Positions 8,739-16,650 of a stretch of 64,000 nt of DNA are shown piece by piece (within the stretch, counting starts at the first letter, position 1; each line of letters starts with the position of its first letter). The notes beneath the pieces are model-generated. The model had not been told where the DNA came from and ran no database searches. It saw only the letters and a list, made by a program, of their open reading frames with translations. The DNA comes from Bacteroidaceae bacterium (GTDB lineage: Bacteria; Bacteroidota; Bacteroidia; Bacteroidales; Bacteroidaceae): positions 124,001 through 188,000 of the forward strand of contig JAFXVZ010000037.1 of assembly GCA_017534535.1 (NCBI GenBank). The letters are read 5' to 3'. Made by a program: the position numbers and the translations under genes.

Positions 8739-9593
8739 TTATGCCAGTTCACAAACGGCTTTCATGTAGCCGTAGGACTCAGCTATGCCGATGAACGGAT
8801 TGTCCATATCTTTCTCATACTCAAGGCTGCACATGCCGTCGTAGCCTACCTGACGCATCATGCGCACGAAAGCTGGGAAGTCAATCTTGCCTCGTCCCAT
8901 CTCGATGCACTTGCCCTCTTTCGAGTTGTCGGTCTCGTCCTTGATGTGCATGTCGAACACGCGAGTATGGTACTTCTCGAGGTCAGCCACAGGGTCGGCA
9001 CCATTGCGGAAATCATGACCAATATCCAGGCACATACCGATATTAGGGTCGAGGTCCTTCACCTTGTCCCAGATAACGGTGGCATCCTGATAAACATCCA
9101 GGTCTGGTCCATGCAGGTGGATGGCATATTTGATCTCGGGATATTCCTTGATTTTCTTATTTACGTAAGGCAACAGTTCGTAGGGAGGTACAGACAACAT
9201 GACCTTAGCACCTACTCTGCGAGCGTAGGCAAAGGCTTTGTCCACTTCTTCCTCGGTATTCTGGTAGATAGGACCTACACCATAGCCTTTAACGCCATAT
9301 TCAGCGCACTTGGCGTGGAACGCCTTGATCTGTTCGTCAGTAGCATCCAGCGGTAAGTGGAAGTCCTTGATGCAGAGGTAGTGGATATCGCACTTCTGCA
9401 AGGTCTGCAGGGTTGTGTCGATGTCAAACAGATGGAATGTCCAGTCTGCACAACTGAGGTGGAACTTGTTGTCGGCAGCTGTGGTCTTGGGAGCTGCTTC
9501 CTCTTTGGGGGCAGCTGGGGCGCAACCACTCATGGCCAAAGCAGCACCACCTGCCAAGCCTGTCTTGATAAATGATCGTCTGTTAATCCTCAT
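8739..9593 (-). CDS. Tat-exported lipoprotein with sugar-phosphate isomerase/epimerase (xylose isomerase-like) TIM barrel
   Basis: The product has 284 residues. The N-terminus MRINRRSFIKTG is a twin-arginine signal, followed by a lipobox ending at C24 (LAMSGC), so it is predicted to be folded in the cytoplasm and anchored outside it. The rest is an AP-endonuclease-2-type TIM barrel with likely metal ligands in CLDIGHDFRNG, FDMHIKDE and CSLEYEKD. Such proteins isomerise, epimerise or lyse sugars, often 3-keto sugars when exported. The ATG at 9593 is preferred to an upstream TTG because it begins the Tat signal. A second Tat-exported barrel lies 2 kb away (11804-12799). Confidence 0.82.
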   Translation of the reverse strand: MRINRRSFIKTGLAGGAALAMSGCAPAAPKEEAAPKTTAADNKFHLSCADWTFHLFDIDTTLQTLQKCDIHYLCIKDFHLPLDATDEQIKAFHAKCAEYGVKGYGVGPIYQNTEEEVDKAFAYARRVGAKVMLSVPPYELLPYVNKKIKEYPEIKYAIHLHGPDLDVYQDATVIWDKVKDLDPNIGMCLDIGHDFRNGADPVADLEKYHTRVFDMHIKDETDNSKEGKCIEMGRGKIDFPAFVRMMRQVGYDGMCSLEYEKDMDNPFIGIAESYGYMKAVCELA

Positions 9594-9606
9594 AGTATAT
9601 AGATTT

Positions 9607-10944
9607 TTAATGTTCAAAAGTCAACTCTTTTCCTCTTACGTCTTCTACTGGAACGCCATTAGCAAATGCCAGTTGGCCATTGACAAATGTTTGTTCAACT
9701 TGCCAGTTAAACTGGTGACCCTCCAATGGGCTCCATCCACATTTGCTTTGCAAGATGTCAGGCTTGACTGTCCAAGGGCTGTTGGGGCGCACCAAGACGA
9801 GGTCGGCCTGATAGCCAGGACGGATGAATCCTCGCTGCTCGATGTGATAGAGCAGGGCAGGGTTGTGGCACATCTTCTGCACCAGTGTCTCGATGGTGAT
9901 CATGCCCTTGTCCACCAACTCCAACATGCAGTTCAACGAGAACTGGATGGTGGGCATGCCTGACATAGCCTTCAGTGCCCCACCTTGTTTTTCGGAAAGC
10001 AAGTGGGGTGCATGGTCAGTGGCTACTGTATCGATGAGGTTGCTTTGCAGGGCCTTTTGCAAGGCTTGCTGGTCGGCTATGGTCTTTACGGCTGGGTTGC
10101 ATTTTATCTTCGATCCAAAAGACTGATAGTCAGTATTGTTAAACATCAAGTGTGAAATGCATACTTCACCTGTGATGCGTTTGTTTGCTAAGGTCTCGTC
10201 AGAGAGCAGGAACAGTTCTCGAGCCGTAGAAATGTGGGCGATATGGAGGCGAGCACCAGCTTCCTGTGCCAGTTCGACTGCCAACTTGGACGAGAGCCAG
10301 CAAGCTTCTTCGGAACGAATGACGGGATGCAACTCGATGGGGGCATCACCATCTTCTCCTCTATATTTGGCTGTGTTCTCGCTAATGATGTGCTGGTCTT
10401 CGCAATGCGCCATGATCAACAAATCAGTCCCCCCAAAGATATGGCGCAGGCTCTCTATCCTGTCCACCAGCATATTGCCCGTACTGGAGCCCATAAAGAG
10501 CTTGATGCCAGGCACACGATGCTTGTCCAACTTGTCGAACAGGTCGTAGTTGCTGTTGGTGGCTCCGAAGTAACAACTGTAGTTTGCTAAGCTATGTTGG
10601 GCAAAGTTGTCCATCTTCGCTTCCCAAGCCTCGATGGTGGTGGTCTGCGGATTGGTGTTCGGCATATCCATCACAGAGGTCACACCTCCTGCAACAGCAG
10701 CACGGCTCTCAGAGGTGATGTCTGCCTTGTGTGTCAAACCTGGATCCCGGAAATGCACATGTTCGTCAATGACACCAGGCAGCAGGTAGCATCCTTCGCC
10801 ATTGATAACTTTCTCGAAATCTTCTATGTTGAAGACCTGTCCTTCTACAATGGACGTAATACGCTCATCCTCAATGATGACAGCACCCTTGAACTGCTTG
10901 CCCTCATTGACGATGGTGACGTTATGTATGAGTGTTCTGCTCAT
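9607..10944 (-). CDS. pyrC: Dihydroorotase
   Basis: The product has 445 residues and an amidohydrolase fold: metal-binding DEHVHFRDPG near residue 57, MDMPNTNP, and the catalytic aspartate region TDHAPHLLSEK. It closes carbamoyl-aspartate to dihydroorotate in pyrimidine synthesis. The start ATG at 10944 overlaps the stop of the upstream glycosyltransferase gene as ATGA, which implies translational coupling and is preferred to a start 7 codons earlier. It is the class I type found in most Bacteroidales, and its location next to a polyprenol-phosphate mannose synthase gene is common in that order. Confidence 0.92.
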   Translation of the reverse strand: MSRTLIHNVTIVNEGKQFKGAVIIEDERITSIVEGQVFNIEDFEKVINGEGCYLLPGVIDEHVHFRDPGLTHKADITSESRAAVAGGVTSVMDMPNTNPQTTTIEAWEAKMDNFAQHSLANYSCYFGATNSNYDLFDKLDKHRVPGIKLFMGSSTGNMLVDRIESLRHIFGGTDLLIMAHCEDQHIISENTAKYRGEDGDAPIELHPVIRSEEACWLSSKLAVELAQEAGARLHIAHISTARELFLLSDETLANKRITGEVCISHLMFNNTDYQSFGSKIKCNPAVKTIADQQALQKALQSNLIDTVATDHAPHLLSEKQGGALKAMSGMPTIQFSLNCMLELVDKGMITIETLVQKMCHNPALLYHIEQRGFIRPGYQADLVLVRPNSPWTVKPDILQSKCGWSPLEGHQFNWQVEQTFVNGQLAFANGVPVEDVRGKELTFEH

Positions 10945-11684
10945 TTCTTGAATAATGAATTCCACTTCAGACGGATGACACCAAACATGGCCTCACCGAA
11001 GATACTGCTGTTCATTTTGGAGGTACCTTCTTTGCGGTTGACAAAGATGACGGGCACTTCCTTGATGAGGAAGCCCAGTTGCCAAGCAGTGAACTTCATC
11101 TCTATCTGGAAGGCATAGCCCTTGAAACGGATATTATCGAGCTCTATCATCTGCAACACTTCCTTGCGGTAGCAAACGAATCCTGCCGTTGTATCGTGCA
11201 CAGGGATACCTGTAATTAGTCTGACATACTTTGAGGCCCCGTAGCTCATCAGAATACGGCTCATAGGCCAATCTACCACATTCACACCAGAAACATAGCG
11301 TGAGCCAATGGCTACATCAGCTCCTTCCTTGGCGCAAGCATTATAGAGACGGGGTAGGTCGAGGGGGTTGTGACTGAAGTCGGCATCCATCTCGAAGATA
11401 TAGTCATAGTCTTGTTCGAGCGCCCATTTGAAACCTGCAATATAGGCCGTACCAAGGCCTAATTTCCCTGTGCGCTCAATCATGTACAGGCGCTCAGGAA
11501 ACTCTTCCTGCATGCGCTTTACAATAGCAGCTGTGCCGTCTGGTGAGTTGTCCTCAACCACTAATATATGAAACCCATGCTCCAGTGCAAAAACTGCCCG
11601 GATAATCTTCTCGATATTCTCGCATTCGTTATACGTGGGAATAATCACAATACTGTCACTTCCTTGATGCATGTCGTTTTTCAT
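10941..11684 (-). CDS. Polyprenol-monophosphomannose synthase-like glycosyltransferase (GT2)
   Basis: The product has 247 residues and a single GT-A domain: VIIPTYNECENIEKII at the N-terminus, VEDNSPDGTA and the metal-binding EMDADFSHNP. Length and motifs fit dolichol-phosphate-mannose synthases without the membrane extension. These enzymes transfer a sugar from GDP-mannose or UDP-glucose to a polyprenyl phosphate for later glycosylation outside the membrane. It is the first gene of a coupled pair with pyrC. A TACATTTG -7 element on the minus strand (11696-11703) precedes it. The donor sugar is not determined. Confidence 0.85.
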   Translation of the reverse strand: MKNDMHQGSDSIVIIPTYNECENIEKIIRAVFALEHGFHILVVEDNSPDGTAAIVKRMQEEFPERLYMIERTGKLGLGTAYIAGFKWALEQDYDYIFEMDADFSHNPLDLPRLYNACAKEGADVAIGSRYVSGVNVVDWPMSRILMSYGASKYVRLITGIPVHDTTAGFVCYRKEVLQMIELDNIRFKGYAFQIEMKFTAWQLGFLIKEVPVIFVNRKEGTSKMNSSIFGEAMFGVIRLKWNSLFKK

Positions 11685-11741
11685 GTTTATTTTGGCAAAT
11701 GTAGCTATTTTTGTTTTACCATCCCCATATTTTCCTCGCTT

Positions 11742-11774
11742 TTTTACTTATTTAAGAAAAAAACTCTATATTTG
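11742..11774 (+). promoter_or_regulatory. Promoter of the C-glycoside deglycosidase-like pair
   Basis: The -7 element TATATTTG (11767-11774) fits the consensus exactly. The -33 is a poorer TTTT (11742-11745) with a 21-base gap. It lies 29 bases before the ATG at 11804. Confidence 0.55.
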
Positions 11775-11803
11775 CATCCGTAAAACCTTAAATAAAAGAA
11801 AAA

Positions 11804-12799
11804 ATGAACATGAAAAAAAATCACATTTCACGAAGAAATTTTCTGCGCGGAGCTTCTGCTGTGGCTGTGGCAAGCGTTTTGCCTGGGTCAATGAAGGCAG
11901 CTTCTGTGGATGAGGTGAAGGCTTCTGAAGCATCTACTGCTGAACGCAAAGGTCCAAAGAGAGGAGTTTCATTCTACAGCTATTCAGCTGAGTTCGGTTT
12001 TGAGAAAAACCTTGAAGATTGTTTTGAAGATGTGCATGACATGGGTGCTCATGGCATCGAGATTCTGGCCAATGCACACATCGCCAACTATCCTTATCCT
12101 ACTGAGGAGTGGATAAACAACTGGTGGGCGTTGTGCCGTAAGTATGACATCGAGCCAGTAGAGTATGGTCATTGGTTGGATTGCCGTTTGTATCAGGACC
12201 GTTTGCTGAATGTTGATGAGGCAGTAGAGTTCCTGAGCCGTGACTTGCATCTGGCTCATCGTCTGGGCTTTAAGTTCCTGCGTACCAAGATGACGGTGAA
12301 AGACGGTGACTTGGCTCCTATTGACAACTGGCAGGATATCATCATCAAGGCGTTACCACTAGCTGAGCGCTTAGGCTTGGTGATGTTGCCTGAAATACAT
12401 ACTCCATCGAGCTTGACGGAGGGATTTATCAACGATTATGTTGATTTCATCAAGAAGACGGGTACCAAGAACTTCGGTCTGAATATCGACTTCAGCGTGT
12501 TCCGTACTACTCGTGGTCGTGAAACTCCAGGACAGACTGCTCATTACAGCAAGCCAGAGGATATTATTCCTTTGCTGCCTTACATCTATTGCTGTCACGC
12601 TAAGTTGTTCCATATGAGCGACGACTTTAAAGAGACAGAGATTCCATACGAAGAAGTGTTGAAGATCATGATTGACCACAACTGGAACGGCTATCTGCTC
12701 AGTGAGTATGAGGGTAGCGACAAGTACGACCAGGGCTATGAAGTGGGTCAGACACTGCGCAAGCAGCACATCATGATGAAGAGAATTTTGGGTGATTAA
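11804..12799 (+). CDS. Tat-exported TIM-barrel protein, candidate C-glycoside deglycosidase alpha subunit
   Basis: The product has 331 residues. The N-terminus has a twin-arginine signal ([20 protein letters not shown]), so export in folded form is predicted. The remainder is a sugar-phosphate isomerase/epimerase-type barrel, with a plausible metal site formed by E197 (LPEIHTP), D229 (NIDFSVF), H265 (CCHAKLFHM) and E301 (LSEYEG). The gene 16 bases downstream encodes a beta-subunit-type protein. Characterised C-glycoside deglycosidases (DgpBC, DfgAB) pair exactly these two protein types and cleave the C-C bond of 3-oxo-C-glucosides by Mn-dependent elimination. I infer this role. An isomerase or lyase acting on another 3-keto sugar remains possible. 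Confidence 0.75.
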   Translation: MNMKKNHISRRNFLRGASAVAVASVLPGSMKAASVDEVKASEASTAERKGPKRGVSFYSYSAEFGFEKNLEDCFEDVHDMGAHGIEILANAHIANYPYPTEEWINNWWALCRKYDIEPVEYGHWLDCRLYQDRLLNVDEAVEFLSRDLHLAHRLGFKFLRTKMTVKDGDLAPIDNWQDIIIKALPLAERLGLVMLPEIHTPSSLTEGFINDYVDFIKKTGTKNFGLNIDFSVFRTTRGRETPGQTAHYSKPEDIIPLLPYIYCCHAKLFHMSDDFKETEIPYEEVLKIMIDHNWNGYLLSEYEGSDKYDQGYEVGQTLRKQHIMMKRILGD

Positions 12800-12801
12800 T
12801 G

Positions 12802-12810
12802 AAGGAGGAA
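12802..12810 (+). promoter_or_regulatory. Strong Shine-Dalgarno site, unusual for this genome
   Basis: The sequence AAGGAGGAA ends 5 bases before the ATG at 12816. It decides the start over an open frame reaching back to 12792. Bacteroidota genes rarely use such sites, so this suggests the beta subunit is translated strongly from the shared message. Confidence 0.6.
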
Positions 12811-12815
12811 ACAGT

Positions 12816-13256
12816 ATGGAAAAACAAGTAATACAATCTGTAGGATTTAGGAATATCACTGAGGGAGGCAAGGTTACTGGCTTCCAGGTGAAAATTCGTC
12901 TGCCTTATTACAGAGGCGTTTTCTTGAGCCAGGTAAAGGTGGGCTCTATCGTTGTCGATGGTGAGGAAATTACCAAAGACCATATCCTGTGGCGCTTGAA
13001 TGGTTCTGACTATACTTGGCAGGAAATGCTGAAGGCTGGTAATGTGCACTGGAACCCATTGGAGTTGGTGACTCTGGTTGTGGATAAACCTGGTGGCTTG
13101 AAACAGGGCTATCATGACCTGAAGTACAGCTATGCCTGCACGCACTCATACATGCCACCTATCATGGAGGAATTGATGCAGCCTGATAAACCAGAGACCG
13201 TTTATCTGGTGGAATTCGGACATATTCACAACACTCGCCGACTGATTATTGTATAA
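12816..13256 (+). CDS. DUF6379-type protein, candidate C-glycoside deglycosidase beta subunit
   Basis: The product has 146 residues and no signal peptide. It contains the pattern of the C-glycoside deglycosidase beta-subunit domain (DUF6379): FRNITEGGKVTGFQVKIRLP, YYRGVFLS, VDGEEITKDHI, VDKPGGLKQGYHDL and SYMPPIM. In the known complexes this small beta-sandwich subunit packs against the TIM-barrel alpha subunit and is needed for activity. Gene order, tight spacing and a strong ribosome site support an obligate partner of the upstream protein. If the alpha subunit is exported by Tat, this signal-less partner would have to hitch-hike as a folded complex or stay in the cytoplasm. Confidence 0.75.
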   Translation: MEKQVIQSVGFRNITEGGKVTGFQVKIRLPYYRGVFLSQVKVGSIVVDGEEITKDHILWRLNGSDYTWQEMLKAGNVHWNPLELVTLVVDKPGGLKQGYHDLKYSYACTHSYMPPIMEELMQPDKPETVYLVEFGHIHNTRRLIIV

Positions 13257-13276
13257 ACGACAGAGTGTTATCATAC

Positions 13277-13309
13277 AAATAGCTCCCCTTATACTATGGG
13301 GAGCTATTT
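13277..13309. terminator. Bidirectional terminator hairpin
   Basis: A perfect 12-bp stem (13277-13288 with 13298-13309) closes a 9-base loop between convergent genes. Runs of A and T flank it. Its last base overlaps the stop codon of the esterase gene. Confidence 0.85.
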
Positions 13310-14043
13310 TATTTCACTATCTTTTCCATAAAATAGACAATCTGAATACGCCACCACGGCCAATCGTGGGCCACATCATGACCCCAATAGTCTATCCAGG
13401 CAGGTACATCATGTTGTCTCAACACCGGTTCAATTTTGTGGATGCTGTCCAGCATATCGTCTTCCCAGGAACCTTGACCCACACACATAATGATGTTGCG
13501 ATGACGGTAGATGTCCCAATAGGGATGGTCATCAGGCATACCACTCAGGAAATCGTATGGAGAATTATCATACACTAGAGGGTCATGATAATTGGGGAAG
13601 AAAAATGCAGCATGGTAGATGCCACTCAGTGACAACATGGTGTCGAAGATGTCTGGACGACGGAAGAAGAAATTAGCAGCATGATAGCCACCCATACTGC
13701 AACCCGTGGTGATGAACGTTTCTTCGGGATAGAGTCGCACTTCAGGGATGAGTTCATCAACGATGTAGTGATACCACTGCTCATGACGCACAATGCGTTG
13801 ATGTTCATCACCGTATGTATCCGACCAAGTCTCATTGTCAATGCTGTCAATACAAATCAGACGAATTTGACCACTATCGATGAAAGGTGTCAATACATCC
13901 ACCATCTTGAAATCCTGATAATCCCAATAGCGTCCGTTTTGTGAGGGAAATACTAACACGGGATGCCCTTTAGTGCCATATAAATTGTATTCCATATCTC
14001 TGCCAAGCGCAGAGCTGTAATTCTTTTTATGTTCTATTTTCAT
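13309..14043 (-). CDS. Alpha/beta-hydrolase, esterase D-like family
   Basis: The product has 244 residues and no signal peptide. It has the nucleophile elbow TGCSMGGYHA and a C-terminal catalytic histidine in WGHDVAHDWPWW. The fold resembles putative esterases and antigen 85-like hydrolases. The start ATG overlaps the stop of the upstream ATP-grasp gene by one base, so the pair is translationally coupled. I infer that the esterase acts on, or regulates, the ATP-grasp product, but no substrate can be named. Confidence 0.8.
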   Translation of the reverse strand: MKIEHKKNYSSALGRDMEYNLYGTKGHPVLVFPSQNGRYWDYQDFKMVDVLTPFIDSGQIRLICIDSIDNETWSDTYGDEHQRIVRHEQWYHYIVDELIPEVRLYPEETFITTGCSMGGYHAANFFFRRPDIFDTMLSLSGIYHAAFFFPNYHDPLVYDNSPYDFLSGMPDDHPYWDIYRHRNIIMCVGQGSWEDDMLDSIHKIEPVLRQHDVPAWIDYWGHDVAHDWPWWRIQIVYFMEKIVK

Positions 14044-15236
14044 TATTTCTTACTCGTAACAAACTCTATAAACTCCTTCACCTCTTCCACAGTATTCAGC
14101 TTTACGGTGTACATCTGTTGACCCATAGCAGCTTTCCACAACTCGGGCAATCTTTCGCACATTACCATCCTGTCTTGGTAGCGACTAAGCACTTCCTCAT
14201 GGGTATGTACATAGTTATAGATGTCGCGGCGACTGGCGTATGCACAATAATACTGTTCGTTCTCATTGGTACGCCTTTCGTCGAAAGCCACCATGTCTGC
14301 CCAAATCTTATAAACATCCGTAGAGTGGGCAAAGTTAATCATGTCAGGTGTATATCCTCCAGCAGGTCGCATGTTCACTTCTAAAGCCACGAAGTCGCCT
14401 ACATCACCCAATCCCTCACGCTTGCGGTCCAGTCTGAAGAATTCCAGGTGCACGAAACGACGTGTCACACCAAAGGTCTTCACCGTACGTCGTCCCAACT
14501 CACGCAAAGCATCGGGCATGGTCTTATCGATATAATACGTCAGTTCCAACTGATGGTTCACGATGTCCATAATCGAGGGTGGCCAAGCGGTCATTGACTC
14601 GAAGATCGGATCTCCCTTGGAGTTAATGACGGCATCGTATGAGCAGATGTCACCTGAGATGAATTCCTCTATCACATAATCGTTTGCATGAGGCTCATTA
14701 GTATAGAACCCATCCAATTCTGCCTCGTTATTAATTTTGTACGTACCATTGGCACCCACGCCTTTGTCCGGCTTGGCAATGATGGGATACCCTGTCTCGA
14801 CAACGAAAGCCTTGACGGAATCTTTTCCAGCCGAAGCCAAGATCTGTCTGGCTGTAGGGATGCCTCCCTCGATGTAGAGCTTCTTCATCTCAGATTTCTC
14901 CTTGATGCTGAGGATGCGGTCACTCTTGATGCCAGTATTGACGTTGAAGTCAGTACGCAAGCGGGCATCCTGCTCCAACCAATATTCGTTGTTCGACTCA
15001 ATCCAATCGATGCGTCCGTAGTGGAATGCAAAATAGGCAACAGCTCGATAAACCTCGTCGTAATTTTCAAGCGAGTTCACACGATAGTACTCTGTCAGCG
15101 ATTTACGTAACTCAGGCTTTAACTCATCGTATGGTGCATCGGCAATGCCCAGTACTGTCACGCCATTCTGACTGAGTCGCTGGCAAAACTCCCAGTAAGT
15201 ATGAGGGAAATGCGGTGATATAAATATGAAATTCAT
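14043..15236 (-). CDS. ATP-grasp domain enzyme (carboxylate-amine/thiol ligase-like)
   Basis: The product has 397 residues. The N-terminal part (FISPHFPHTYWEFCQRL) is a pre-ATP-grasp Rossmann-like region. It is followed by an ATP-grasp fold with the ATP lysine region AKPDKGVGANGTYK, the EEFISGDICSYD loop and the metal-binding EVNMRPAGGYTPDM. The family joins a carboxylate to a nucleophile through an acyl phosphate. It is coupled to a downstream esterase gene. No pathway genes nearby identify the substrates, so the product (peptide-like or polyamine-like) is unknown. Confidence 0.82.
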   Translation of the reverse strand: MNFIFISPHFPHTYWEFCQRLSQNGVTVLGIADAPYDELKPELRKSLTEYYRVNSLENYDEVYRAVAYFAFHYGRIDWIESNNEYWLEQDARLRTDFNVNTGIKSDRILSIKEKSEMKKLYIEGGIPTARQILASAGKDSVKAFVVETGYPIIAKPDKGVGANGTYKINNEAELDGFYTNEPHANDYVIEEFISGDICSYDAVINSKGDPIFESMTAWPPSIMDIVNHQLELTYYIDKTMPDALRELGRRTVKTFGVTRRFVHLEFFRLDRKREGLGDVGDFVALEVNMRPAGGYTPDMINFAHSTDVYKIWADMVAFDERRTNENEQYYCAYASRRDIYNYVHTHEEVLSRYQDRMVMCERLPELWKAAMGQQMYTVKLNTVEEVKEFIEFVTSKK

Positions 15237-15311
15237 CCTTGAATAGTTTTAATTCGCCTACAAATGTACTAATTATTCTGCAAATCTCATGCAAAATGTC
15301 ATTTATTATGC

Positions 15312-16259
15312 TTAAAGCGGATATTCATCAAAAGCATAAAGCACCGTAGAGAGGTAACGCTCGCCCGTATCAGGCAACAAAACCACCACCTTCTTGCCCT
15401 TGTTCTCAGGACGCTTCGCTACCTCAATGGCTGCATAGATGGCAGCACCTGCGCTGATACCCACCAGCAAACCTTCCTGTTGGGCAATCTCACGCCCCGT
15501 ACGGATGGCATCATCATTCTCCACATCGAATACCTCGTCTATCACGTTGGCATCGTATGTCTGAGGTACGAAACCAGCACCAATGCCTTGAATTTTGTGA
15601 GGACCACTCTGTCCGCCATTCAATACAGGACTCGACTTAGGCTCCACAGCGATGATTTGCACGTTGGGGTTCTTCTCCTTCAGATACTTGCCCGTGCCAC
15701 TGATGGTACCACCTGTTCCCACACCGCCAACAAAGATATCCACCTGTCCATCAGTGTCTCGCCAAACCTCAGGACCAGTGGTGGCATAGTGCTTGGCTGG
15801 GTTGGCTGGGTTCTCAAACTGTTGTAGGATCACGGCACCTGGGATGCTGTCTCTCAGGACTTCAGCTGCACGAATGGCACCAGGCATACCTTCTTTGCCA
15901 GGCGTGAGTCGCACTTCGGCTCCGTATGCTTTTACCAGGTTACGACGTTCAATGCTCATCGTCTCAGGCATGGTAAGAATTAAGTGATAACCTTTCACAG
16001 CACTTACTAAAGCCAATCCTACGCCCGTGTTACCACTGGTAGGTTCTATGATGGTGGCACCAGGTTTCAGTATTCCCTTAGCCTCTGAATCCTCAATCAT
16101 CGCCAAGGCGATGCGGTCTTTCACACTACCTCCAGGATTAAAAAACTCCACTTTTGCAATTACGGGTGTTTCCAGTCCCTTTGAAGATGAATACTTGTTG
16201 AGCTCCAATAGTGGTGTGTTGCCCACGAGCTCTGTCAGTTGTTTTGCGATCTTTGCCAT
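15312..16259 (-). CDS. cysK: Cysteine synthase A
   Basis: The product has 315 residues with O-acetylserine sulfhydrylase motifs: the PLP lysine in [11 protein letters not shown], the substrate loop [11 protein letters not shown], the phosphate-binding [13 protein letters not shown] and the C-terminal DTGERYLST. It makes cysteine from O-acetylserine and sulfide. The ATG at 16259 is chosen over one two codons upstream because MAKIAKQL begins the conserved helix. A promoter lies about 55 bases upstream. The length is typical of CysK; a CysM identity is less likely given the loop sequence. Confidence 0.93.
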   Translation of the reverse strand: MAKIAKQLTELVGNTPLLELNKYSSSKGLETPVIAKVEFFNPGGSVKDRIALAMIEDSEAKGILKPGATIIEPTSGNTGVGLALVSAVKGYHLILTMPETMSIERRNLVKAYGAEVRLTPGKEGMPGAIRAAEVLRDSIPGAVILQQFENPANPAKHYATTGPEVWRDTDGQVDIFVGGVGTGGTISGTGKYLKEKNPNVQIIAVEPKSSPVLNGGQSGPHKIQGIGAGFVPQTYDANVIDEVFDVENDDAIRTGREIAQQEGLLVGISAGAAIYAAIEVAKRPENKGKKVVVLLPDTGERYLSTVLYAFDEYPL

Positions 16260-16311
16260 AATCATCCTAATTTTATAATTAATACAAAACCATTGAATTA
16301 TATTTCGTCTG

Positions 16312-16343
16312 CAAAGTTACGATGTTTAGATTTATCATCCAAG
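16312..16343 (-). promoter_or_regulatory. Promoter of cysK
   Basis: On the minus strand the -7 element TAACTTTG (16312-16319) is preceded by a three-of-four match to TTTG (16340-16343) with a 20-base gap. Confidence 0.6.
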
Positions 16344-16424
16344 ACTTTTACAAATTTTGGTGAATATCTCCAAACTCAACCACATCACAAGAACTATTTT
16401 TCTTTTAATTCTCTTCTATAAGGT

Positions 16425-16595
16425 ATGAAAATAGAAAAATCTTCTAAACGTCCACCTCAAGGTAATACTTGCCGTAAGGGAGGAGCTCCTGTTGTTCTCA
16501 ATATTCAAAGTTGCATGGCAACTTCTCAATCTAAAATCGAACTATCACGATTTTGGATATCATTCCCTTTAACCAATCGCAGCATTTCCTTCTAG
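16425..16595 (+). CDS. Possible small protein of 56 residues
   Basis: An ATG at 16425 opens a frame of 56 codons ending in TAG at 16593. The peptide is basic at its start (KIEKSSKRPPQGNTCRKGG) with two cysteines and no membrane segment. I recognise no family. The frame overlaps the left arm of the inverted repeat at 16565. No clear promoter was seen. It may be chance. Confidence 0.22.
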   Translation: MKIEKSSKRPPQGNTCRKGGAPVVLNIQSCMATSQSKIELSRFWISFPLTNRSISF

Positions 16596-16619
16596 TTATT
16601 AAGACAATTGGTTAAAGGG
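16565..16619. repeat. Perfect 13-bp inverted repeat with 29-base spacer
   Basis: CCCTTTAACCAAT (16565-16577) is matched exactly by its reverse complement at 16607-16619. It lies 31 bases before the 3' end of the CE15 esterase gene. It could act as a terminator-like hairpin, a protein site or the ends of a tiny mobile element. Confidence 0.6.
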
Positions 16620-16650
16620 GATTGGCGATGGGGTTGAATAGCAAAAAGAT

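Larger units (their letters stand above)
16260..16650. other. Gene-poor gap between cysK and the CE15 esterase
   Basis: This 391-base stretch holds the cysK promoter, one possible 56-residue small reading frame (16425-16595) and a perfect 13-bp inverted repeat with a 29-base spacer (16565-16619). I see no tRNA, other RNA gene or transposon end. Confidence 0.5.

Noticed and set aside
13249..13264. Stretch similar to a sequencing adapter (peptide MYKRQ)
   Set aside because: The DNA differs from the transposase adapter at two positions and is continuous with a well-formed gene end and terminator, so contamination is unlikely.
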